Below, piece by piece: positions 1 to 12,659 of a stretch of 64,000 nt of DNA. Within the stretch, counting starts at the first letter, position 1. Each line of letters begins with the position of its first letter. The stretch is from NCBI RefSeq assembly GCF_016086655.4, contig NC_052136.2:5766001-5830000 (forward strand). The letters run 5' to 3'. The DNA is from Lepeophtheirus salmonis. Lineage: Eukaryota; Arthropoda; Copepoda; Siphonostomatoida; Caligidae. Both the position numbers and the translations under genes were made by a program. Under the pieces are notes generated by a model. That model was not told the origin of the DNA. It saw only the letters and a program-made list of their open reading frames with translations, and did no database searches.

Positions 1-14
1 TCCACTTTGCCGTT

Positions 15-600
15 CATCAAAAATATACAGGGGGTTTCGCAGGATTATATATATATATATGTATATGCTGTTGTTGTTTTTGTGGGGAGGGGGGCCTTTT
101 TGGAAAAAAAAATTAAACCAAACTGAAAATATTAAATTTTTATTTTAAAATACACTGTTATTCACAAAAACTACAAAAAAAAAAAAAAAAATTCAAAATT
201 TCAAGAATGCCCCATTACTCACAAAAAAATTAATTTTTTGTAACAAAAAATCAAAACTCCATAGCTGCCCACAAAAAAATTAATTTTTTTGGAAAAAACT
301 TATAAAAATCCATAACTATTCAGAGAAAATTATTGTTATTTTTTTTGAATTTGAAAAAATTAATTTTTTTGAATTTTTTTTTAAATATTTATCTTTTTGT
401 ATTTTTTTTCCTTTGTTCATAAAAACGCGAGTAGTTCACAAAAAACTCAAAAAATTATAGCTATTCATAAAACAAATAAACTTTTTGGAATTAATTCAAA
501 AATCCTATTTACAACTATTCAATTTTATGCAAAAAAATTGCAAATATTAAATTTTATGCTCTGCTGCATAATTCGTCTGCATGAAAAAATTTAAACCCAT
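15..600. repeat. AT-rich minisatellite element (AGGGGCGTC family), copy 1
   Basis: It opens with a decayed end (ttcgcaggattatatatat), then a G-run (ggggaggggggcc), then repeated AT-rich units of the type aatccatagctattcacaaa. The far end is not clear. The same arrangement recurs throughout the window. Confidence 0.7.
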
Positions 601-1170
601 CTTTTTAACCATTTTTATCAAATGTTTGACAGTCATTTATTTATTATCATTGCTAACTGAATTGGTAACTGTTCTCTTATAATGCAAAATGGAAACTCTT
701 CTTGACAGAATTAAGGGTGATCCTTGTAATAAATATAATTATTATATAAAATATTCTTTCTTCAACCATAATAAAGATACATACTAAGACTAACTCGCTA
801 ATCCTCATCTTCCTTTATTCCCTTTTTAATTCGTATTTAATATACGTTCTCCCTTTTCCGTTAGGACAATAATTTGTTATATGAATTTTTAGTTTTTTTT
901 GTTTATTTTCCAATCGACAACCTTTAAAAAACGTTGAGACACAGGGAATTGATCTTGTTTTATGGAAAAAAAACTTATTAGCAAGACTCCGGAACCCAGG
1001 AATTTGGGTTGATCAAGATAAAAATAGCCTTGCGTACACACATATAAATTATAATTTTTTAAAACTATGTAAGATTATAATAAGAATGTGACACTTTTTG
1101 CATGAATATTAAAGAAAATAGTGAACTATTTATGTTTATTTGGAATGGAATCAACAAATAAAAGGGCATA
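600..1170. other. Unannotated AT-rich stretch
   Basis: No ORF with recognisable product, repeat end or RNA gene was seen here. Confidence 0.5.
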
Positions 1171-1171
1171 C

Positions 1172-1856
1172 ACCCATCAGGGGAGTCCCCAAGATTATAT
1201 TTTGAGGGTGGCTTGGTTTTTGGAAATTTTTGGACAAAAAAAGATTTGAAAAATTAAATTTCAAGTATTTCAAAATCTAGTCATTTTCAAAAATTAAACT
1301 TACGATTTTTTTTTAAATCCACAGCTGTTGCAAAAAATTACAAAAATTCAATTTTTTATTAAAATTTTAATAAAAAAAATTTAAAATATTAAATTTCATT
1401 CATAAAATTATAATAAAACATTTCAAATATTAAATTTTTAGAAAAAAATCAAATATCTATAGTTTATTCTAAAGAAATTATTATGAAAAAAAATCAAAAA
1501 TCCTTATCTGTTCACTAAAAATTAAATTTTTTGGATAAAAACTCCAAATATTATATTTCATTTATAAAATTTTAATAAAAAATTTCATATATTAAATTGT
1601 TAAGAAAAAAATTCAAATATTAAATTGTTAAGAAAAAAATTCAAATATTTATGGTTAATCTAAGGAAATTATTTTTGAAAAAAATTAAAAAATCCAAATC
1701 TGTTTCAAAAAAATTAAATGTTTTGAAAAAAATTTCATTAATTAATTTTGGGATATCATTTTTTTTTTTTTTTTTTTCAAATATTAAATTTTCTAGTAAA
1801 AAGGAAAAATCCTTAATTTGGGTGGCTACATCCCCTCCAACCCACCCTTCTTAGAG
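1172..1856. repeat. AT-rich minisatellite element, copy 2
   Basis: It begins with a decayed end (aggggagtccccaagatta), a G-rich step and tggcttggtttttgg, runs through AT-rich repeat units, and ends ctagtaaaaaggaaaaatcc then cccctccaacccacccttc. Both ends match the family layout, so this is a near-complete copy. Confidence 0.75.
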
Positions 1857-2228
1857 ATTAAATACATAGAGTACTAAAGCAATGCAAAATTTTAAAAGTC
1901 GAAAGTTAGTTGACCAAAACAATAGAAAATATCCATCAATCACTCCAAATCAAGTACTTACAACAATATTTACAGGACATAGAACATGTAGAATGTCCAT
2001 GTACGTCGTCAACATTGTTAATATCGGCCATTTTTTTGGAAATCATAAACAATCAAGTTTTTATTGCAATAAAAACTCTTTGTTCAATTATATTAAGGAA
2101 CATTTTTGAACATTAGTATTTCAAAATGAGACCAAGAAATATATTAGTATATATCCGACTCTAAAAGGTATTAAAAATATGTTATTACATCGTCATAAAA
2201 TCTTATTTCCATATTATAGACTAACATT
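1857..2228. other. Unannotated stretch
   Basis: Two overlapping ORFs of about 70 codons look like chance openings. Nothing recognised. Confidence 0.4.
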
Positions 2229-3000
2229 ACGAGGGTCGTTTGAAAAGTCTATGCAAAGTCCAAGAGGTGACACTACTGGCCTGCATTGAAGTTATGTTTA
2301 GTTAGTAGCATCTCTTGGAAGAACACAAACCAACTTTCAGCCAGATTGGTCTATTTCTGTCTGTTTGGCATTCGTTTGAATCGAGGAAGTGGAGGGATTT
2401 TCCAAAAATTGACGATTTTTTATTTGTGTGTTCATTAAACATTACTTTATTAAAGGAAAAACGCCTAAGGAAACTAAAAAGAAACTCGATGAACATTATG
2501 GGCGACCCTGCACCTTCGATTAGAACCAATTATACATTGCCATATGGGCACAAGTGACGCTGAATATTCTGGACGACCTGTTGAGGTTACTAATTCAGAA
2601 ATCATAGATAAAATCCATAATATGGTGATGGATGACTGAAGACTGAAGGTGCATGAGATTGTCAGAGCTGAGGGCATCTCGAGTTGGAACTCTATTTTAA
2701 TTAATTTTGGGACCACAACTGCTAAGGTAATGACTTTTTTGTGGGCCAGTCGTGGTTGTTTATCTTGTAGTTCGGTTTTCAAACGGCCCAATAACAATAT
2801 GCACCTACAATAGTTTTACCCTTTTCGGGACGGTCAATAAGGATTATTCCTTGCAAATCCAAAAGATAGTCACCATAATCTTTCCAGCCGATTCTTCGAT
2901 TCAAACAAATGTCAAACAGAAAGAATTAGACCGATCTGCCTAAAAGTTGGTGTCTGATCTTCCAAGAGATGCTACTAACTCATCCTCAAGTTTGTTTTTG
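2229..3000. mobile_element. Rearranged mariner (irritans-like) transposon, two inverted halves
   Basis: It begins with the mariner-type end acgagggtcgtttgaaaagt. On +, ~2445-2700 decodes in shifting frames to mariner transposase pieces: KGKTPKETKKKLDEHYG, then SGRPVEVTNSEIIDKIHNMV and RLKVHEIV. On -, ~2980-2700 decodes to a more C-terminal piece (EKGKTIVGAYCYW, then GRLKTELQDKQPRLAHKKV). The outer ~90 bp of each half (2304-2395 and 2885-2976) are near-identical inverted repeats beginning agtagcatctcttggaaga. The result is a head-to-head composite in which the C-terminal part has been inverted. It carries many stops and is inactive. Confidence 0.75.
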
Positions 3001-3118
3001 TTTTGAAACTAAATGTTTATGCTTTAATATATAGAAATATGAATTAATTTCAATCACTCAACCTTTATTCATTATTGAATTAGTAAGTGTTCAGATTTTA
3101 ATGGGTTCATCCGTGACC
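2990..3118 (-). mobile_element. Tc1-like transposon 5' end (solo)
   Basis: The reverse complement carries ttaaaatctgaacacttact, the same terminal inverted repeat as the Tc1-like relics at 37448 and 59946, plus ~100 bp of following sequence also shared with them. No transposase sequence remains attached. Confidence 0.65.
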
Positions 3119-3119
3119 C

Positions 3120-5340
3120 GGGGTCATATTTTATACAGCTCTAAGCATACAAACTTTAAATTGAAAAAATAATTACAGAAAGACAGCTAGAACAATGATG
3201 CAAGGTTGTTAATTACAAAATAAACAGACACACCAGAAAGTGCTTAGGGTTTACAAACCTAAGCATGAACAATAAATACACCCAGACGTCACATCCCAGT
3301 TTTGATAATCCTTTATCAAAATGCAAAATGAGATAGACATTTTCCCACCGGCATTCCCATGTTTCATATATATATTATTGTATACATTCATTATATAAAA
3401 AAACTCGAACGCATCTGCAGGAGTCCTTCTCAAACTGCATTTATTTTCTCAGTTCCATATAGGTTTAAATATTATGTAGATATAGTTATGCAGTGTCGGC
3501 TGTTGCTTTATGTCTAACTATATTCGACTGCAGGGATTTTGACATCATATAAAGTAAATTCGAGGCAACATAAATATACAGGGTGAAAATAAGATTTTTT
3601 CCCCATGGGTGTTCGCTGTTTTTAAACATTTTATAAAGGGTTAAAGAGACATCATTGTAGGGGGAAAAATCATAACATTGAACTAGTATAGGTTTTAACA
3701 TTTTAAAGCGAGGCCGTCAACATAAGAGTAACCTAGAATAACTTTTTCTCAAAATTGAGTGTGGAGAGTATTTTTCGACGAGTTATCGTCATTTTCTATA
3801 AAATAAATTATTTGTATTAACTCTTCTGATGAACCACAAATTACACTTAAATTAGGGAAAATGGATAGATTCTATTTGAAAGTCTCATATTGGGATTTTA
3901 TCCGTTTCTTTGATTTTACACCCTATATATATAAAAGGTGTGGCTATAAATGTTTCCCCTTAGGTTATCGCTATTTTTAAACACTTTATAAGGGGCTATG
4001 TACAAATGACGTACTCAGATAGGAGGTGTTTTGAAATGACAAAGACAAGTTTTAATAAAAATACTTACAGGTGGGAAGAGGTATGCAAAACAGACAACTA
4101 CTTGGGTAGATACCATGGACTACTTAGCCTTACTCTTTTCGCAATACTATGATGACCTTTGTTATAGTATCTTCTCACACCTCCTTCAGGTCTTAACAAT
4201 GTCATTCAATTAATCAAGCTGATTTAAAAACAAAACAATGAGATGGGTAGACATTGAATTGTTCAAATTTGTTCTTCAAACCCAGAACATCCCTTTCCAA
4301 TTTTTTTTATAGCACCGGATTTTTTTTACTCAAACTATATATTCAATAAGACGTTTGCTCGCCCAATGCCAAACTGTCATACAAAATAACGTGTCTCTAT
4401 ATATTTATGTCCAAGGTGCAGTCGCATGACTAAATTACGAAAAACGTGATTATCATGGAGTCAAGAAAGTATAGCTCAAAACTAATTAGTGATATATATA
4501 AATACTATATTCAGCTATATTTTTTATTCAATATGTCCTTCTTTACGAGCAATAACAGCCTCGACACCACCAGAGAATAGATTGGCGGCTTTATGTATTA
4601 AAGACCGCGGTCATGGTGTACCATGATGTCCTGATGACCTCTTAGAGCAAATCCAAATTTGAAGAGACGTGCGGAATATATTGTTTCCAAGACACCCCAA
4701 ACTGCAAAGTCAAAGTGTGTTGCTAATCTGACAATTTTACACTTAGAGACATGGGAGGAAAACAAAACTAATAATTATATGTCGATACATTTCTATATTC
4801 TTTCAGGATATAGAAATGATTCTCAAACTTTGTATAGTTATTCTTCATGTGGAGGACACATTAATAAAAATGTCCGATTTATTTAATGATATAAAATTAA
4901 TTATATTGATTTTTCCTTCAAAAAACGTGAGGGAAAATTCCAAAGCATCACCCTGTAGATCCGTATGTCCCTATATTGAAGGCTTAATACGGTTCTTTGA
5001 CCTTTTTATGTATAGAAGTATATTGTATATTCACTACAATTTCATGTGGGAGATTCACACTCAAAAAAATCTTTCAATTGTGACAGCTGGAAAAAAAATA
5101 CTTCAATTTTTTTCTTCCCCTATATAATGTTTTCATTTATAACCTTGTTTTTTGGCTCAGGTGTCACCTACCTATAACAAGCTTTACCAAGTCACTTTCT
5201 GATTGTTTTGTCTGCCCATATCCATAATGATTATATTGAGTACACCGTACAAGTTGTAACTTGTACGGTGTATGTTTTTAACATTCAATGGCCCTAAGGA
5301 CTCCCCAACACACCTTGGCTAGGATTTGAAAAATATAATA
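3120..5340. other. Largely unannotated stretch with small repeats
   Basis: Two diverged direct repeats with the core ctgtttttaaacattttata / ctatttttaaacactttata lie at about 3575-3660 and 3935-4010. A segment at ~4655-4760 (acaccccaaactgcaaagtc) resembles part of the Tc1-like relic at 12690. No gene recognised. Confidence 0.4.
5241..5272. repeat. Perfect 15-bp-arm hairpin
   Basis: tacaccgtacaagtt is followed after two bases by its exact reverse complement. No U-tract or gene context suggests a terminator. Related aacttgtac strings occur near 21650 and 22615. Confidence 0.8.
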
Positions 5341-5359
5341 AAAAAGAAATGAATGAATG

Positions 5360-5495
5360 GTAGTAAGAACCAAGAGCGACGCTAGCCTCATTCCGGTTCG
5401 ACTCGAGTATTTCCATTATTTCATCGACATTTTCGATGTCCATATTACCAGAACGGAATCATTTGAACCACAGCTTTGGTGTTACATTCTATACT
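5360..5495 (-). mobile_element. Mariner transposase N-terminal fragment
   Basis: The minus strand encodes MDIENVDEIMEILESNR, matching the linker between the two helix-turn-helix motifs seen in mariner transposases. The same piece on + occurs at 62550 (MDVEDIDKIMEIVELDRH). Only this fragment survives. Confidence 0.6.
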
Positions 5496-5569
5496 GTATT
5501 GGGTCTATAAACAGCACAAAAATTGCCACCTACTCCGCCTTTTCACCTTGTTCGTAGTGATATTGTATC

Positions 5570-5622
5570 AAAATTCGATACATTCTCCAGTATCAGTGAT
5601 CCTGAAGAATGTATCGAATTTT
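5570..5622. repeat. Hairpin with 17-bp perfect stem
   Basis: Arms 5570-5586 (aaaattcgatacattct) and 5606-5622 are exact reverse complements. After one mismatch the stem continues for three more pairs, leaving a loop of about 11 nt. Its function is unknown. Confidence 0.75.
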
Positions 5623-5629
5623 CTCTTTT

Positions 5630-6790
5630 TTTCTTAAAAAGCTTAAAGCTTTCGATAGTGGCGCCGTATTGCGGGAAATAATGCAACTCCAAGAAAGATA
5701 CTAACCAATAGGGCTCTGTTTCCTTAATTGTAGCTTGCCACCCACGTCTTGAACATTCATATATCAATCATCCTCCAAAAAAGTTATTTACTTCGTCAAT
5801 AAAGTTTCTTACTTATACCTTATATATGTATTTGTAATTATTTATTACGATAATCAATTTTGGCTACTACTTAATGTGCAATTTGTTATACATCCAAGGA
5901 GCTTATAAGAATAGTTGGATGATAGAAATTAAGGATCATTCGTTGAAGAATATATAACCACACTCCATTGTGAGAAAAGTCATTCTACTTTGCTATTGTG
6001 ATGACAGGAAATATATATGACATATAAATAAAATTACAAATAGATTTAATGAATTATAATTGTATTTCTTTAAAATATATGACTCCTTCAACCAAAAAGC
6101 TACAGATGAACTCCTTCTAAAATGACTAATTTGAATAATTTCTAATTAAAAAATTCAATCAAGAGTTTAACTTATGGAGCCTGTACGTATTTGATTGATC
6201 AAATGAGCTAATGACGTGGAAAGCAAGCAAACAATGAATTATTTTTACTTTAATTAACAAAAGTGCTAATGAATATAAAATCAAATGAGAGTATTTTGAA
6301 AAAATGTCAATTAAAAAACTCTTAAACATGTTTTCCATAATATAAAAATAAATTATTTTCACAAAGTAACATTTTGTAGTAAAAAAAAGAAAATGTGTTT
6401 ACTCAAGTTCCTTAACAAATTTATTTATCAAATCTGTTCGTTATAATTAAGAAAATATTTATTAGGTAATTCTCATAAAATATTATACTCAGTGGCATAA
6501 AAATGTATTCATTTATTCCCATAACTTAATTAGAGTTTACTTCCGTTGGAAATGACAGTAGATATAAGGGGCTCTTAAATATATATTATTTATAAATTCC
6601 AAAATTGTAGTCCTTTTGGTTAAAAATGCAATAAACTTCAAGGTTGCCTCAAACTTGAATATACAGCTCATCAAAACTAGAGATCGTACTTGTAAGCACC
6701 ATAATGACCGTATATCTTTCATACTTTTATGTCATGAATAACTGATATACAGGTTGTTCATCAGCATAAAATAATCCAGAACAAAAATCA
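5630..6790. other. Unannotated AT-rich stretch
   Basis: No recognisable coding, repeat or RNA signal was seen on either strand. Confidence 0.4.
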
Positions 6791-6799
6791 GAAATCCAG

Positions 6800-7085
6800 A
6801 TATAATTTTTTTACTTTTTGTTTAAAACTAATATTTCGGTACGTTATAGGTTTATTAAACAAATTTCTGGGATGAGTTAAGATACAAGAGAGTTTTTAAT
6901 TATTGTTTAGAACCTTTATTTGTTTTAAAAGGCGTATATTCAACCCGATACGGCACCATTTGAGCCATAAAATCTATCAATTTCTCATTACCTCTGCAAC
7001 AAAGTGAATATAGATTTAAGGTTTGTCTGTTAGTTACAAAGATTATGGTAAAAGTTAGAAATTGGTTTGATTGAACTTACTACGA
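6800..7085. repeat. Dispersed repeat family R3, copy 1
   Basis: Contains ttctgggatgagttaagata and later aacccgatacggcacca. Diverged copies in the same orientation lie at 11715-12000 and 15715-15990. Two further blocks shared by the three copies make this a real interspersed family rather than AT-rich coincidence. Confidence 0.6.
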
Positions 7086-7089
7086 AGAT

Positions 7090-8160
7090 TATGGTTCTAG
7101 AACAATTGATTTCACGATGGAGAATTTGTCGAACGGACACTTCACCAAAGGACCATTTGCAGAATGTACGTTTTGCCGAATGATAATTTACAATCTGAAC
7201 ATTTCGCTAAAGGTCCATTTTAGGATGACTAAAAAAACAGCTCTAAAAAAAATATACAACATTTCCTGTAATTATCTAATTTGGTTAATTGTGATACGTA
7301 TGGCTGGTTGAGGCAACTCTCTGGAAAGGTTTTTGGTCCTCTACAATTTCAGATAAAGATTCGAAATACATTCGAATCATATGCTATTTTTTGAGAAAAA
7401 AATCAAATATTTAAGTTTTTGCAAAAAAATTTCAAAAATCTATAACAATACATAGAAAATTAAATTTTTTGAAAAAAAAATTCATTTATGCAATATATAA
7501 GAAATATTTATTTTAGAGAAATTTTACAAATCTCCAAAAGCTTTAATTAAGTCTTACCCTAAAATGATTAAAAGGGATATATAAACTATTGTATAGCACC
7601 CACTTTTTTTGTCCTCTAGCTCAAGATCTAATCTTTTTTGAAGAGAGTTTTTTAATAAAATTATAAATTTTTAGGGAACATTCAGAAAATTGAACGAAGT
7701 ACGACTTTCAAGAGCAGTGCATTTTATAATTATTGATCACTAATGAAGTGAAAATGCGTGAATTTTTAATCATGCGCGGATAAAATGGAACAATTACAAG
7801 TTACAACTGGGAAATAATAACCTGTATATGCAAATTGGATCATTCCTCGCTTAAAAATACGTGTTTTCACATCTCTAGTCATGAGGAGTAGTACCGTATA
7901 AAATATGACCTCCCGGTATGTAAAATTGAAAAAAAACGAAAATGAACCTGATAATCCAAATAGTTTAAAGAATATTTTGGAGGCTGTCATGGTATTGTAT
8001 TATATTAGCTTCAAGCAGCTGTGAAAGGAAGGAAGGAAATAAACACAAAGCCCACTCGGTATCCGCAAGATTTTTTTTTGGAGGGGGGGGGGGTTCTATT
8101 CTTGTTTTAGAAACAATTCCTTAAATCTGATTGGGGGTTCTATTTTTTCCCCATTTCTCC
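7090..8160. other. Unannotated stretch with short minisatellite-core piece
   Basis: 7110-7220 contains loosely repeated phrases such as cgaacggacacttcaccaaa. 7385-7530 is a short piece of the AT-rich minisatellite core. 8075-8110 contains a G-run. No gene recognised. Confidence 0.4.
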
Positions 8161-8164
8161 CCCG

Positions 8165-8440
8165 CATAGCAAGGAAATATAGCCTGGAATTACTCCAATG
8201 TCGATCCTCAATTCTATTAGAGTCTAACGAGAACTTTCACTTATAACTCCCGAGCAACTCCTCACTGTTGCTCTTCGTCATTTATAAGCGCATGCACAAG
8301 GGATTACTTTATACTTGGACGTTTTCCTTCATAAATTAAATAATAATTATAACAGCATTGAAAAATAAAAGAGTCCTGTTCAAATTGACAATTAGAAAGA
8401 GCTACTCTTGCCTTCTAGAACATGTTTTATACATCCCTAG
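8165..8440. repeat. Direct repeat, left copy
   Basis: Shares a colinear ~250-bp block with 8690-8935, with landmarks tctaacgagaactttcac, ttactttatacttggacgtt and a ttccttcataaattaaataa stretch. The copies are strongly diverged. Confidence 0.6.
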
Positions 8441-8689
8441 GTCCCTCTTGACCTCAAAGTTGAAAAGAATAAAAGGATTTGCTTTTTAATCATTAAATAT
8501 TACTTTGATTTTCATCAATATCCTAAATTAAATTACTCAGTTAAGTCTTTAAATACAAATTAAGACTACATAATATAAAGTCAGATATTTAAATGCAAAA
8601 AGATTAAGAATTAACATGTTCAGCCTCACAATTTGAAAAATGTTTTGAAGTAAATCAGTTTAGCTGTAATTACACAGCAAGGGCATATT

Positions 8690-8935
8690 GGCTGTAATTA
8701 CAGTGATGTGGGTCCTAAATTCTACTCCAAGTCTAACAAGGACTCACGAGTATACTAGCATTGCTACTCAGATCCATATTTTATGAGCACAGGCACTGGT
8801 TTTTACTTTATACTTAGACGTTCTGTCTTCAAAAATTAATTAATAATGATAACGATTTTGGAAAATAAAATAATAATTGTTCAAGTTGTTACTATAAAAA
8901 GTCACTTCGCCTTCATAAGATGATTTATACAACTC
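8690..8935. repeat. Direct repeat, right copy
   Basis: Diverged second copy of the block at 8165-8440, with matching landmarks tctaacaaggactcacga and actttatacttagacgtt. The copies begin about 520 bp apart. Confidence 0.6.
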
Positions 8936-9029
8936 AATTAATGGCATAATGTACATACTTTATTAGACACAACATATATAATTCGTGATACAAAAATCTC
9001 CTCCTAAAAAATTCCTTTACTTAAATAGA

Positions 9030-9730
9030 AGGTTCTGTCCGGTCAAGGTTCAGCAGTTCTATCGGTCTCGGTTCTTTTATTTCAACCTTTTCGGTCTCGG
9101 CCTTGGCTTAATAAATATTATAGTCAGAAAATTGACTTATTGATTAAAGCTTAAACCATTAAAACTACTAGATGGGTAAGGGCACAACTTTGCATAAATG
9201 TCTACATAGATATTTTCCTCTCTGAGATTTTAATTAAATCATAAGGATATTTTTATACAGAAAGTTCACTAAATAAAACCTTTGAACTGGAGTAAAAATA
9301 GCTGAAGAAAAAACCCAGCAAATTCCATAAGCAGGAGGGGGTTAGCTGATGATGATAATGTATAGTTGAGTTACATATTTCAGGGCTTAAGACCACCTCA
9401 GATGAAATGAAGGCGGGCCTCTCTTATATACTTTTTTCTTAATCATTTTTCTTTCTTCTTTTTCTTCTTCTTCAAAAGATCAACCCAAACTTTTAATTAA
9501 TGTAGAATTCATCTACGACTTTGAAGATCATAATTATAAAAACTAGGGATGTTTGAGTTTGGTAGTGTTGAACATCTGTCCAAGACGGTTTTTATCTCCC
9601 CATTCGGTCTGAATTGATATTTCTACATATAACAATATGTTGATTGAAACATAAATATAGATTTTTCAAATTGTGGACCGAGTTTTTCGGTAAACTAATA
9701 CCGATTTTTTAGATCGACAAGTCGTTCATG
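9030..9730. repeat. GGTC-rich repeat fragments
   Basis: Two fragments of the ggtctcgg/gaccgattttt family: 9035-9110 (cggtctcggttc, cggtctcggccttgg) and 9550-9730 (gtggaccgagtttttcggta). Between them lies a pyrimidine run at 9450-9475. Confidence 0.5.
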
Positions 9731-10262
9731 TTTTCATGTTAATGTCATTTTTTTGCTGTTGGTAATTTTGCTGCATTATTATTTTATTAGTAGAATTTAA
9801 AATATTTATTTAAAAAAAATAGATGCTATCTTAATTATAGAATTACTGGAGGAGTAAAGCATTGACAGACAGACAAACTTTATTTTATTCAAGTAGAGAA
9901 TATTTATTTTTTAATATAACGTGCTGAGCTTTAAATACACACACTCGTACCTACATTTTCATTTTATAGATCAGATTGTCAAACAGTTATAAGAAAGAAA
10001 TCGCAATTTCAAAAATGAGGCGTCGATAGTAGGGAAAAAAATTAAGTCTAAGTTTATTATCAAAATTTAGACTTATAGCAAATTTATATCTTTGTCTTGA
10101 TTTTATCAAATGACAATAATTTGATTGAGTACCTGGTCGTAGTCCATCGACCGAATTGTCACAAATCTGGACAGCTGGAGGGTCTAAAGTAATTTTTGAC
10201 TAATTATCGCCCTGGGGGAAAAAAATCTTAGAAAACAGAGGTAATTTGTTTTAACGATTTCA
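9731..10262. other. Unannotated stretch
   Basis: Nothing recognised apart from AT-rich sequence. Confidence 0.35.
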
Positions 10263-10318
10263 TAAAAACCAAGCCCCCCCAATATATATAGTTATATATT
10301 CTGCAGACGCACCAGAAA
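10263..10318. repeat. AT-rich minisatellite element, solo terminal piece
   Basis: Contains aaaaaccaagccccccaata and ends ttctgcagacgc, i.e. one terminus of the AGGGGCGTC family without its core. Confidence 0.7.
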
Positions 10319-10977
10319 AAGGTGCCAGATTGGCTTTTTTTGAAGCATTATAGCTTAGAAAAATTATATTTGCCCTAAATTTGAAATAAATAGTATGAAA
10401 TAACTTACGTGTACAAGCCGCGGCAAATATTGTATTTACAAATGGGGGAGGGGGTGTAAATTTATAATAGTGGCGTCATAGTTACACAACCTACCTTACT
10501 TCTTTTTTTATTAAAGAACTATTACACTTAGATTAAAAGAAGTGTGAGGGGTACAGCGACACTTACTTCGAGTATTGTCGTGAGTATTACCTTTTCAATT
10601 TCAAGTCTTGTCTTGAGTCTTTGATTGTGTTATGAATTTGTGTTGTAAGTCTTCAAAATATGAGCTCAGGCCCAAGTTGAGTCCAAATCCCAAATTGTCC
10701 ATCACAACCCGTTGTGACGTGTACGCACATCCTTAGACGTGGAAATTCATATAATTTCTGTGAACAATTCCAACTATTGAAGAATGAAATGAAAGAAATA
10801 ATTGATGAAGGAGCTAAGAACAGCATAATCCAATATAATAAGTTTGGGTTTATTTCTCATATGTTTGTAGTCTTATCAGTTATCATTTCTAGTTGATCAA
10901 CATAAATACAATATTGAACAGAAATCAAGAAAAGGAAAAATCCCAAATTATAAAATACAGACAGGGCAATATTTTAT

Positions 10978-11690
10978 CAGGGTCGTCCGAAGGAGTGGGC
11001 TGGAGGGGCAATTAAGTAATTTCTGTTTTCTTTTTTTGTTTTTTCCTAGTAAAAAGCAGAAATTACTTCTTAATTAATTTTTTTTTTTTTCCCCAAAAAA
11101 TTTTAACTTTTTGTAAATAGATATGGATTTTTGAAATTTTTATGAGTAACTATGGATTTTTGAAATTAAAATTTATTATTTGAATTTTTGAAATTTAAAA
11201 AAAAATTAAATATTTAAAACTTCATTTTTAATTATTTTTTTTTCTAAATATGTAATTTTTTCTGAATATCTGTGAATTTTTGAATTTCTTTTTAAACATA
11301 TAATATTTGAAACTTCATTTTTGAAATTTTTTTCGAAAAAATTAAATTTTTGAATTTTTTTTCAAACGCTTGATTTTCCCTGAATAGCTATGGATTTATG
11401 TTGTTTTTTTTTCCAAAATATTTGATTTTTTGTGAATAATTGAGGATTTGAGAAAAATTTTATCAAAAAATATAATATTTGAAATTATTTTCCTAAAAAT
11501 TAATTTTCAATGAATAGCTATGGATTTTTGAATTTTTTTTCCAAAAGATTTTTTTTTTTTTGAGTAGTTGTGGAATTTGGAATTTTGTTTTCAAAAAAAA
11601 ATAATATTATAAATTTAAAAATTTTAATTTTAAAAATTTGTTTGCAAAAAATAAAACCCATCCCCCTTATAATCTTGCTTCCTCTCTATT
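10978..11690. repeat. AT-rich minisatellite element, copy
   Basis: Starts gtcgtccgaaggagtgggct, followed by ggaggggc, then ~600 bp of AT-rich units (aactatggatttttgaaatt), and ends cccatcccccttataatctt. It is near full length, with the right end eroded. Confidence 0.75.
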
Positions 11691-11714
11691 GACATTTTTA
11701 AGTTAACTTTATAT

Positions 11715-12000
11715 GCTCATTATTCAAATTTCTGGTATGAATAAAGATACCCAAGATCTATAGCTATAATTTAGAGCCTTCATTTGATTTATGATACTTA
11801 TATTGGACCCGATATGGTTTTTCCAAATAAATCCTTCAATTTTTCATTTTTATATTGTTACGATAGATTTTGCTTACTTTAACTTCAATTTGGTTCAAAA
11901 ATAAAGGGTTCATAGGAAAAATTTGTTGATAGAGATTAACAATAAGGTGTCAACGAATACAAATGTAATTTACAATCAACTTTGATATAAATATATGTTG
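11715..12000. repeat. Dispersed repeat family R3, copy 2
   Basis: Landmarks ttctggtatgaataaagata and ggacccgatatggtttt match the copies at 6800 and 15715. Confidence 0.55.
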
Positions 12001-12659
12001 CTTGCTTTTGTGTTCACGGGCCACATATTATGAATCAACAATGACCAAATAAATATTCCATATTTTCTCCATCTCTGCTAAATATATAGTGTGTGGGTAT
12101 CTGTAAATTTTAACCAACCCAAAATGTTTATCATATAACAAAAATTCCATCGTTTGGAAATATTGAAAAGTTTTTGTTGATCACTGAGACAGTGATCGGT
12201 TCTCAATGTAGCGTACTCTGAAATATCCCATACACCCCCTCGTCCTATTTTTTTTTTTTTTTTTTTAAATCAGTATAACCCCCTCCCTTGTCAACTGAAT
12301 CTCATAAAGGTATGCCCCCTATGTAATTAAGTAATTTTTGCAATAAACTTTCAGTTCACTAAAATCTTCTCCTTTTTAATCTCGTATAATCATTACTTAT
12401 CAGGTATTAACTACATAAGTCGATTCATATAAAGATTAAGTTTTGTTTTTCTTTAGACAAAAAAAAACATGACGTGTACTAGAGCTGGGGTTCGCTCTTA
12501 TTTGTAGAGGAGCGAACTAATCGGTCCGAAAGAAAAAATATTATAATTTAAAATTCGGTCTTGAGTGATTCTATAGATGAAGGGAGTTGTGTTTTAAAAT
12601 TGTGAACTTAGACCTACAATTACGTCATGTGAAGTGTAATATTTTACATAAATCCTATT

